Below are positions 1 through 6,244 of a stretch of 17,840 nt of DNA, in pieces (positions within the stretch are counted from its first letter, which is position 1; every line of letters starts with the position of its first letter). The translations under genes and the position numbers were made by a program. The notes beneath the pieces are model-generated. The model had not been told where the DNA came from. It did no database searches and saw nothing but the letters and a program-made list of their open reading frames with translations. Origin of the DNA: CAYNNP01 sp964398215 (GTDB lineage: Bacteria; Planctomycetota; Planctomycetia; Pirellulales; Pirellulaceae); assembly GCA_964398215.1 (NCBI GenBank), contig CAYNNP010000136.1:1-17840 (forward strand), given 5' to 3'.

Positions 1-2
1 CT

Positions 3-1043
3 ACACACTATCGCTACAGCCGCGCTAAAAAGTTCGTTGACAATTCTGAAACCCAACAGTACATCGTTCGTCTGCGCAAGCTTTTAGACGATCCTACGAA
101 TAAAGTTGCACAAGAAGTTCAGCTCTGCTTTGCATTGGCCAAAGTGCTTGATGACATTGGCCAACATGATGAAGCGTGGACTTTGTATGATCAAGCAAAC
201 ACATCAAAAAACTCGGCCCATCCAAACTTCCGATCAGATCGTCAACGCCCGCAAGTTTCTTCTATTGGGCTGTGCGATCGAGCGACAATACAGCAACGGC
301 AGGTGAAACCAAATCACAACCTGACACCTGTTTTCGTTGTCGGTATGCCACGATCTGGAACAACCTTGACCGAACAAATATTAAGTTCACACCAACTGAT
401 TCATGGTGCTGGTGAACTAAGCCACATCGGTCAAATCCGCCGTGATCTCAGTATGGTGGCTGGCGTCTACGGTGATGCCTTTTCTTGTCCGGACAATATG
501 AAATCGATTTCACAAGACAGGCTGGTCAAATATGCGAACGATCATTGTGCATATCTGCGTTCGCTGTGTGATACAGCGACTCACGTGGTCGACAAAATGC
601 CGACGAACTTTTTGAACCTCGGCCTGATCGCTACCCTGTTCCCCAATGCAAAAATCATTCACCTCAGACGCAATCCCATGGATGTCATGGTGTCCTGCTA
701 TTGCCAAAACCTCAGTCCTCCTTTCTGCAATTTAGAGGAATTTGTGGACTATCATGCGTACTACCGTGAAGCCATGAAGCACTGGGAGCAGGAGTTGCCT
801 TTGCCCATTTTGAATGTTGACTATGAAATGCTGGTCGCCGACCAAGAAAATCAATCTCGACGCTTGATTGAGTACTGTGGATTGGACTGGGATGCCACCT
901 GTTTGGATTTTCACCTTTCCACACGCTCTGTTCATACACCTAGCAAATGGCAAGTACGTCAGCCCATGTATACCACGTCGGTCGCGAAATGGAGACGATT
1001 CGAGCGTCACATATCCCATTTGGAATCGCGTCTATCGGCGTAA
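3..1043 (+). CDS. TPR-linked sulfotransferase (5' end outside window)
   Basis: The frame is open to the left edge, so this is the C-terminal 346 residues of a longer protein. The first ~70 visible residues (LCFALAKVLDDIGQHDEAW) look like the last unit of a tetratricopeptide repeat array. A sulfotransferase domain follows. The 5'-phosphosulfate loop is VVGMPRSGTTLTEQIL near visible residues 113-128, and the 3'-phosphate-binding strand is IIHLRRNPMDVMVSCY about 105 residues later. Enzymes of this fold move sulfate from PAPS to a hydroxyl or amine; in planctomycetes TPR-sulfotransferases are common and their acceptors mostly unknown, with carbohydrate or peptide as the usual guess. It ends 33 bases before the next gene, on the same strand, so the two may be co-transcribed. 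A TTG at 135 could be mistaken for a start, but TPR-like coding sequence continues upstream of it. The fold assignment is secure; the substrate is unknown. Confidence 0.9.
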   Translation, partial: THYRYSRAKKFVDNSETQQYIVRLRKLLDDPTNKVAQEVQLCFALAKVLDDIGQHDEAWTLYDQANTSKNSAHPNFRSDRQRPQVSSIGLCDRATIQQRQVKPNHNLTPVFVVGMPRSGTTLTEQILSSHQLIHGAGELSHIGQIRRDLSMVAGVYGDAFSCPDNMKSISQDRLVKYANDHCAYLRSLCDTATHVVDKMPTNFLNLGLIATLFPNAKIIHLRRNPMDVMVSCYCQNLSPPFCNLEEFVDYHAYYREAMKHWEQELPLPILNVDYEMLVADQENQSRRLIEYCGLDWDATCLDFHLSTRSVHTPSKWQVRQPMYTTSVAKWRRFERHISHLESRLSA

Positions 1044-1076
1044 TGGCTTTCGCATTTTGTCGGTGGATGATCTATC

Positions 1077-2351
1077 ATGTGGACCCCCGTTATCCACAAA
1101 TTGAGATTCCTGATGCGACATTTCCAGCCACTTTCCATGCTCGTTTGTTTGGCCACGTTTTTACTGGCCGCTGATACTGTGCACAGTGCCAATTGGCCAC
1201 AATTCCGTGGTCCACTTGGCACCGGTGAATCTACCGAAGCTGCTGTTCCCGTTCAGTGGTCTTCGCCACATTGGCGAGTCAAATTGCCAGTGCGAGGTCA
1301 TTCGTCGCCAGTCATTTGGGAAAACAAGATCTTTTTAACAGGCTGGACGAATGCTGGCGACAAAGTTGATCGTCACGTCCTGTGCGTTGATCGTGAAAAC
1401 GGAAAGGTGCTTTGGCAACAAAAAGCGGCAACAGGTAGCGGTGAACGACTACACAAGATGAATAGTTGGGCGACGCCCAGTTGTGCCACTGATGGTACTC
1501 ACGTCGTAGCCTTCTTTGGTGATGGCGGACTTCATTGTTACACCGTAGACGGGGGACCCGTTTGGTCGCGCGACTTGGGCAACTTTCCAGGCAACTGGGG
1601 CGTTGGCGCCTCTCCGATTTTTCATGGCAATACTGTCATTCAAAACTGTGATGCTGAAGGCGATTCATACTTGTTGGCGGTCGATAAATCAACTGGCAAA
1701 GACGTTTGGAAGACACCTCGAAAATCGAAACCGCGCGGTGGTTGGAGCACTCCTATTTTGATCAAAACAAAAGCTCGCACTGAATTGGTGGTCAATGGAG
1801 AATACGGGGTACAGTCTTACAACCCTGATGATGGAAAACCACTTTGGTTTTGCAAGAGCTTCAATGGACGGGGAACTCCTGTACCTGTTTGGGGACATGG
1901 CTTGGTTTACGTTGTCAATGGAAAGCCTGGCGACATCTATGCCATTGAACCTGATGGAGACGGCGACGTAACCGAGTCACATATGAAATGGCATACCAAA
2001 CGCGGCGGTGGGCGTGACTTGCCTTCACCAGTGCTGTCTGGCAAAACTGTCGTCGCCATAGGAATGCAAGGTATCGCTACGGGATACAACGCTTCTAGTG
2101 GTGCCGAATTATGGAAGAAGCGTTTAGGTGGCAACTTCAGTGGTTCACCAATCGTCGCCAACGGGCATGTCTACGCGGCTTCCGAGAGCGGTGAAATCAT
2201 CGTCATGAAAGCTGCTGAAGAACTGGAAATCGTTGCTCGCAACACATCAGAGCTTGGCAGCCAAGATGATACTGTCAGATCGTCGTTGGCGTTGAGCAAC
2301 GGACAAATCTTCATGCGAAGTGATCAGTGCCTATTCTGCTTCGCTAAATAA
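1077..2351 (+). CDS. Secreted PQQ-like beta-propeller repeat protein
   Basis: A 424-residue protein with a signal peptide (hydrophobic core MLVCLATFLLAA, likely cleavage after VHSA), then the NWPQFRGPLGTGES start typical of planctomycete PQQ-like/BamB-like proteins. The body has repeated propeller blades with the tryptophan-docking pattern, for example ENGKVLWQQK, STGKDVWKTPR, DDGKPLWFC and SSGAELWKKR, each followed by a short strand. Such proteins form an eight-bladed propeller in the periplasm or outside the cell. Blades alone do not prove that PQQ is bound or that the protein is an enzyme; many are structural or binding proteins. The ATG at 1113 (MRHFQPLSM) gives a more ordinary signal peptide and is a real alternative start; neither start has a clear Shine-Dalgarno sequence. 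It converges on the reverse transcriptase gene, with 22 bases between the stop codons. Confidence 0.9.
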   Translation: MWTPVIHKLRFLMRHFQPLSMLVCLATFLLAADTVHSANWPQFRGPLGTGESTEAAVPVQWSSPHWRVKLPVRGHSSPVIWENKIFLTGWTNAGDKVDRHVLCVDRENGKVLWQQKAATGSGERLHKMNSWATPSCATDGTHVVAFFGDGGLHCYTVDGGPVWSRDLGNFPGNWGVGASPIFHGNTVIQNCDAEGDSYLLAVDKSTGKDVWKTPRKSKPRGGWSTPILIKTKARTELVVNGEYGVQSYNPDDGKPLWFCKSFNGRGTPVPVWGHGLVYVVNGKPGDIYAIEPDGDGDVTESHMKWHTKRGGGRDLPSPVLSGKTVVAIGMQGIATGYNASSGAELWKKRLGGNFSGSPIVANGHVYAASESGEIIVMKAAEELEIVARNTSELGSQDDTVRSSLALSNGQIFMRSDQCLFCFAK

Positions 2352-2373
2352 GATCGGCCGCCGACCGGCAACC

Positions 2374-3651
2374 CTACAAGCCGTTGAACATCTTCATCAG
2401 CCGTTCGCCGCGTAGCCGATTGATACTGGCTACGTACGCGATACGGCCTTGGATTGATTCTGCAAAACTTGGATGTCCTTGCCGGTTTTGACTTTCCAGT
2501 CCACCGTGCTGGGCATTGTGCAAAATGGCTTTCAGTATTTCATATTCCTGCCGCGGGGTGTTAATTCCCTGGTTCACGATCAACCCCAAGACCTGTTGCC
2601 GATTTCCGTGTCGCATGAATCGGGTCTTGCGGTAGTTGATCTGAAACCCTTCTTCCATCGCTATCACGGCTACTGTTGTTGCGAAGCGTTTGGCACCCGC
2701 GAGCGTTAGATCATCGCTGCTGAATATCAGATCGTCTGCATAGCGAGTGTAGATCGCGTTCGTTGCCGATGAGAGGCCCGCCAATCGCCTGTCCAGCGCA
2801 AAGGATATCGCATTGGCCAGGGCTGGTGACGTCGGCGCCCCTTGCGGTAAACGCGAATGACAAAGCACTGGATCTGCCTCACTATCGATCTGCGCTGGTG
2901 CTGTACACAACTGGCCAAGTACGTTGGCTATCTGCATGCTATAGCCGCCAATCATGAACATCTGCCGCACACGACTGGTCGATATCGATGGAAAGAAGTC
3001 TTGGAGATCCATTCGCAATACCATCTTTCGATCAACATGCTGACGTGCACTATCGATCACCCGGTAGCCTCTGCGAAAACCGCTCGCTGCTGCGTGCAAG
3101 GGGATGGCTTCCAGTATTTCTCGCGCAATGATTCGTTGCACTCGTTTCAAGATCGGTTTCGGTTCCTCGATCCAGCGTATTGTCCCATCTCGTTTTCGAA
3201 TGCTCCGGCGAAGAAAATGATTGACGTTCGCTTTGCGTCGTCGATGAGGAAGTGTCAACCAGTCCAAAACCGCTGGTGACGACAACAACAAAAAGTCTGC
3301 CAGCTGCGAAAGATTTGCCAACTCTGGCAATGGCCACCGATTGCACAGTGATTCTTCTGGTGTCTTCTGCTCTATCGATATCGTCTTGCGTTTTGCAAAC
3401 AGCTGTTTGATGATCGAGTCTTTCATCAACCATCGTCGCAAGAGTTGCTGGTCTGCCAGCTTTCCTTCCTTGGACGCCAATACGATTCGCGAAACAAGCT
3501 TTTGGCGTTTGGAATGCTGCCTACCGAAATACGCTCGAATCACTTCATCGACGATGTCGGAGTCTTTTAGCCATCGATATCGCAAATCTTGAAACAGCAA
3601 CTCGACGAATTGACCTCTACTGACATCGATTCGGTTGCCTGTTGCCGCCAT
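2374..3651 (-). CDS. Retron-type reverse transcriptase
   Basis: A 425-residue RNA-directed DNA polymerase. Residues 1-105 are a basic region I do not recognise. Residues 117-132 (LADFLLLSSPAVLDWL) match the helix that opens the retron-type domain. The fingers carry DGTIRWIEEPKPILKRVQR (155-173). Motif A is VLRMDLQDFFPSI with D215, motif B LPQGAPTSPALAN (268-280), motif C TRYADDLIFS with catalytic Asp 306-307, and motif E RQQVLGLIVNQG (351-362). SARQHV (201-206) sits where retron enzymes have NAxxH, and VLG stands where many have VTG. There is no group II intron maturase domain or endonuclease, which separates it from mobile introns. No effector gene is fused or adjacent in an operon: the next gene is dnaN, behind a terminator. 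Retrons make msDNA for phage defence, but membership of that functional class is inferred. A possible template RNA lies just upstream. Confidence 0.9.
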   Translation of the reverse strand: MAATGNRIDVSRGQFVELLFQDLRYRWLKDSDIVDEVIRAYFGRQHSKRQKLVSRIVLASKEGKLADQQLLRRWLMKDSIIKQLFAKRKTISIEQKTPEESLCNRWPLPELANLSQLADFLLLSSPAVLDWLTLPHRRRKANVNHFLRRSIRKRDGTIRWIEEPKPILKRVQRIIAREILEAIPLHAAASGFRRGYRVIDSARQHVDRKMVLRMDLQDFFPSISTSRVRQMFMIGGYSMQIANVLGQLCTAPAQIDSEADPVLCHSRLPQGAPTSPALANAISFALDRRLAGLSSATNAIYTRYADDLIFSSDDLTLAGAKRFATTVAVIAMEEGFQINYRKTRFMRHGNRQQVLGLIVNQGINTPRQEYEILKAILHNAQHGGLESQNRQGHPSFAESIQGRIAYVASINRLRGERLMKMFNGL

Positions 3652-3715
3652 AGTACGCTCAGCGATTCCCTCGTGAATAAAGACACTGGGGTGCTGGCCA
3701 ACTGGTCCGCGTCTG

Positions 3716-3757
3716 GCTCAAGCCGTTCAGCGTCGGTAGGCGCTGTTTAGCTTGAGC
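3716..3757 (-). ncRNA. Nested stem-loop upstream of the reverse transcriptase (candidate msr/msd part)
   Basis: An exact 8-bp inverted repeat (+ strand GCTCAAGC at 3716-3723, GCTTGAGC at 3750-3757) encloses a second exact 5-bp inverted repeat (CAGCG at 3728-3732, CGCTG at 3741-3745). The internal loop is a symmetrical 4+4 nt and the apical loop 8 nt. In the RT transcript this lies 65 bases before the start codon and after the dnaN terminator, where retrons carry their msr/msd RNA. The structure is read directly from the sequence; its role as a retron RNA is a guess. No clear a1/a2 pair or long msd stem was found, so it could simply be a leader hairpin. Confidence 0.3.
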
Positions 3758-3772
3758 AGTCAAAGGCGTGGT

Positions 3773-3801
3773 AAGAAAAATACCGCGAGGTAACCTCGCG
3801 G
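3773..3801 (-). terminator. Rho-independent terminator of dnaN
   Basis: Reading the minus strand downstream of the dnaN stop codon, a perfect GC-rich stem (CCGCGAGG, loop TTA, CCTCGCGG) is followed by TATTTTTCTT. The U-tract is on the correct side only for minus-strand transcription. It lies 97 bases past the dnaN stop and 122 bases before the reverse transcriptase start, so it separates the two genes' transcripts. Confidence 0.8.
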
Positions 3802-3897
3802 CCGTCAACAATCAGCAAAGCCAACTTGCCAACAAACTTGGTCCGAAACACCCGAGTGTCACCCTAATCTTTCACGGCTACCACGCGGTTGTCAAAT

Positions 3898-5016
3898 CTA
3901 GCGGTCGCGAGACATTGGCATGATCACGTAGCCATAACCGTTTGGTGTGGTCAACAAAGCGGGCGATGTTCCCGACTCGATTTCCATCGTAAACGTGGAT
4001 TCGTTGTCCATTACCTTGCAAAAGTCCGCCAAATACCGGTGATCCATCGTCAGTGTGATGGGATCTCCATCGTAAGCGATTGGCAATTCGATTTGCGATT
4101 CACCTATCTCTGCGGTACTAGCTTCCATCTTCAAAGTACCATCAGCAAAAGTAAAATCGATTCCTCGACTCTCTTGATCTGTCACAATCGCTGCTTGGCG
4201 AACAGCAGCAAATAGTGGTCCAACGGTCATTTCAACTTCAACAGCTGTTTGACGATCTGGGAAGACTTGACGCCACGGCGGATAACGTCCTTCCACAAGC
4301 CGTGAGTAGATCACGGCTCTGGATGTTCGAACCAACAAGTCATTGGTTCGTGCTGCTACATCTACCGATTCGTCTTTGTCATCCAAGGCCCGTTCCATCA
4401 ACTGGATCGCTCGAGTTGGAACGATTGTATTGGTGCCAGTCGTCTGATGCCCACTGACGGCTTCACCAATGCCTTCCATCTTTGCCAGACGACGGCCATC
4501 TGTTCCAACGGCAATCACAGTCTCGCCGTCCATTTCAAACAAGACGCCACCAAGTGCATACCGACTGCTTTCCGGATCGGTCGCAAAAACCGTACGACGA
4601 ATCATTTCTTTCAGCATGCGAGTCGGAAACGTATGGTACTTCTCCTCGTCAAAGCCTGTAACGGCTGGAAACTCGTCCGGGTTATTGCTGGGCAATTTGA
4701 ATTTACTGCGGGTACCAGCAACACGAACTCCCGAGTCATCCGTCTCGAACTTCAAAAATTCATCGTTGCTTTCGCGTAAGATCGCCATCATCCGCTGGAC
4801 TGGCAAAAGCGTTGTGCCTTCGGTGTCGATATCAACACCTTCCTCCAGCTCCAAGCGAATCCCCACTTCCATGTCAGTGGCAGTCAGAATCAGCTTCCCG
4901 CCAGAAGCGGTAATTTTGACGTTCTGCAGGATTTCTTTGGGTGATCGAGCTGGTGCTATGCTCGCAGCAAGGCTGTACGCAGAAAGCAGTGGTTCTCGTT
5001 GGCAAGTAATCTTCAT
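3898..5016 (-). CDS. dnaN: DNA polymerase III subunit beta (sliding clamp)
   Basis: A 372-residue clamp of normal family length. It dimerises into a ring around DNA and tethers the replicative polymerase and other partners. The N-terminus MKITCQREPLLSAYSLAASI and the segment TASGGKLILTATDMEVGIRLEL are diagnostic of clamp domain 1. Later landmarks are VGTDGRRLAKME in domain 2, and DHRYLADFCKVMD plus the terminal VIMPMSRDR in domain 3, which lines the partner-binding pocket. The frame is open 25 codons further upstream, but that extension is basic and unlike the family. The ATG at 5016 matches the conserved start and has GAAAGG about ten bases before it. No dnaA or recF lies beside it, so this is a stand-alone dnaN. 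The gene runs toward its own terminator at 3773-3801 and is divergent from the PEP-CTERM gene. Confidence 0.97.
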   Translation of the reverse strand: MKITCQREPLLSAYSLAASIAPARSPKEILQNVKITASGGKLILTATDMEVGIRLELEEGVDIDTEGTTLLPVQRMMAILRESNDEFLKFETDDSGVRVAGTRSKFKLPSNNPDEFPAVTGFDEEKYHTFPTRMLKEMIRRTVFATDPESSRYALGGVLFEMDGETVIAVGTDGRRLAKMEGIGEAVSGHQTTGTNTIVPTRAIQLMERALDDKDESVDVAARTNDLLVRTSRAVIYSRLVEGRYPPWRQVFPDRQTAVEVEMTVGPLFAAVRQAAIVTDQESRGIDFTFADGTLKMEASTAEIGESQIELPIAYDGDPITLTMDHRYLADFCKVMDNESTFTMEIESGTSPALLTTPNGYGYVIMPMSRDR

Positions 5017-5233
5017 CGCAGCTATGACCTTTCTTTTGCTTTTTCGAACTGCATGTTTTACCTGCGAAACAAGCGGATGCACAGGGACCAAAAGAGAGTG
5101 TTGTAGTAGCTGTTAAATAGATAGAAGTATTTTTAAATCGTCTTCTTCGGAATACGAGCTAAACATCTGTTACTTGTCGAAGTCCCGCATCCATAAACCC
5201 AAAAGTGACAACTGGTTAGAGAGAATGCAGTGA

Positions 5234-5242
5234 TGTGGAAAA
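5234..5242 (-). promoter_or_regulatory. DnaA-box-like site upstream of dnaN
   Basis: The minus strand reads TTTTCCACA, which fits the loose DnaA consensus TTWTNCACA. It is a single site about 220 bases upstream of dnaN, with no cluster of further boxes, so it may be chance. If real it would suit DnaA-linked control of dnaN rather than an origin. Confidence 0.2.
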
Positions 5243-5485
5243 CCCGTTTGCATCGAGTTCGGCCCTTGAAGGTAAACGGTCGGGTTGCAGACATTCGCTG
5301 ACCGGCAATTTGGTGGTTAACAGCTCGATCGCTGAAACTCGCACAATTGGTTCACAATTTAGTATCAGGTATTCCACCAAAAGATTGCCCAAAATTCTTG
5401 CCAGCGCAGGGTAAGAACATCGATGCATCGGGTGGCCTCGCCGATGGTATTCATCCCCCACTGGAGTTGTTTCTATCGCAAATAT

Positions 5486-5510
5486 GACGAATATGGTTCG
5501 CATATTCGTC
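5486..5510. promoter_or_regulatory. Perfect 10-bp inverted repeat, operator-like
   Basis: GACGAATATG, five-base spacer GTTCG, CATATTCGTC: both arms match exactly. It lies 75 bases before the PEP-CTERM start. It has no adjoining T-tract, so a regulator-binding dyad or an RNA hairpin in the 5' leader fits better than a terminator. The bound factor is unknown. Confidence 0.45.
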
Positions 5511-5584
5511 CCGAATGGTGCCTCCAAAGTGCATTCCAACTAAGATTAGAGCCTTCATCCTTCTCATCTTTTTGGGCCGACGAA

Positions 5585-6223
5585 ATGCGTAGTCTGCTAA
5601 TTGTACTGATCTGTTTTACTGGTGTTTCCAAATTATCAGCTGAAGTTGTTACCTACGTCGAAACCGTTGATGGGAACTTGAGCAACGAGGGTCTTGCTCC
5701 AACAGAATTGGCGCCGTTCGATATTGGACGCAACTTTGTGGATGCTGGCTTGAACGATGGATCGGGTCAATCGGATGCGTTTACTTTTGAAATCATGGAG
5801 GGCCAGGAACTGACAGAGATCATTTTGTCAGATTTCAACCTCACCGGTGACCGGATATTTTTTGGAATTCATGATGATTCGGCTTTCCCCGTCAGTTCCT
5901 TTGACTTGCTTAACAGCAACGCTGTTGGAGATGAGTTCCTTGGTGGGTTTTTAATCGGGAACAGTTTGAACACCAATTTACTGCCCGATATTGGAAACAA
6001 TGCTTTTGGGATTGGGACTGGATTCGTCGGTAACCTTGGTGAAGGTAGCTACACCGTTTATCTCCAACAAACCAGCGCCCAGAATACGCAGTACACGGTC
6101 GACTTTACAGTAGCTGCAGCGGTACCCGAACCATCGACGTACGCTTTTGTTGGTCTTGTACTGGCTGGCTTGGTTTACATTCGCCGCAAGCGATCAAGGC
6201 TGATGTCGCAATCGGCTATCTGA
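5585..6223 (+). CDS. PEP-CTERM sorting domain protein
   Basis: A 212-residue exported protein. Residues 1-20 (MRSLLIVLICFTGVSKLSAE) form a signal peptide. The middle is acidic and rich in Gly, Asn and Asp with short beta-like stretches, with no catalytic motif that I recognise. The C-terminus is a textbook PEP-CTERM signal: VPEPST at residue 180, a hydrophobic segment (YAFVGLVLAGLVYI), then the basic cluster RRKRSR. Such proteins are recognised at the membrane by exosortase, cut, and delivered to the surface or an extracellular matrix. The frame extends upstream to 5423, but those residues are not signal-like and cover the dyad, so ATG 5585 is chosen although it lacks a clear Shine-Dalgarno sequence. 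The exosortase itself is not in this window. The gene converges on the bpX6-like gene with 21 bases between. Confidence 0.88.
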   Translation: MRSLLIVLICFTGVSKLSAEVVTYVETVDGNLSNEGLAPTELAPFDIGRNFVDAGLNDGSGQSDAFTFEIMEGQELTEIILSDFNLTGDRIFFGIHDDSAFPVSSFDLLNSNAVGDEFLGGFLIGNSLNTNLLPDIGNNAFGIGTGFVGNLGEGSYTVYLQQTSAQNTQYTVDFTVAAAVPEPSTYAFVGLVLAGLVYIRRKRSRLMSQSAI

Positions 6224-6244
6224 TGAACCAACGTTGATATTCAG

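Larger units (their letters stand above)
5017..5584. other. Intergenic region between divergent dnaN and PEP-CTERM genes
   Basis: 568 bases without a convincing gene. Next to dnaN there is an AT-rich stretch at 5111-5138 that probably belongs to the dnaN promoter region, although I cannot assign clear -35/-10 boxes. Further on are one DnaA-box-like 9-mer (5234-5242) and a perfect 10-bp dyad (5486-5510). A 107-codon minus-strand frame (5216-5539) has no recognisable family and no good ribosome binding site; I do not call it a gene. Confidence 0.6.

Noticed and set aside
2352..2373. GC-rich 22-base gap between propeller and RT genes as a bidirectional terminator
   Set aside because: Contains GGCCGCCGACCGGC but no stable symmetric stem with a T-tract on either strand.
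2374..3651. Group II intron or diversity-generating retroelement reading of the RT
   Set aside because: No maturase or HNH domain, no intron RNA ends, and no template/variable repeat pair or target gene seen nearby.
5017..5091. 25-residue N-terminal extension of DnaN
   Set aside because: Basic and unlike the family; the clamp family starts at MKIT and that ATG has a ribosome binding site.
4469..5116. 215-codon open frame on the + strand
   Set aside because: Antisense to dnaN, Ser/Arg-rich translation, no ribosome binding site or family motif.
5216..5539. 107-codon minus-strand frame upstream of dnaN
   Set aside because: No recognisable domain, no ribosome binding site, and it runs across the perfect dyad at 5486-5510. 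Could be revisited if homologues exist.
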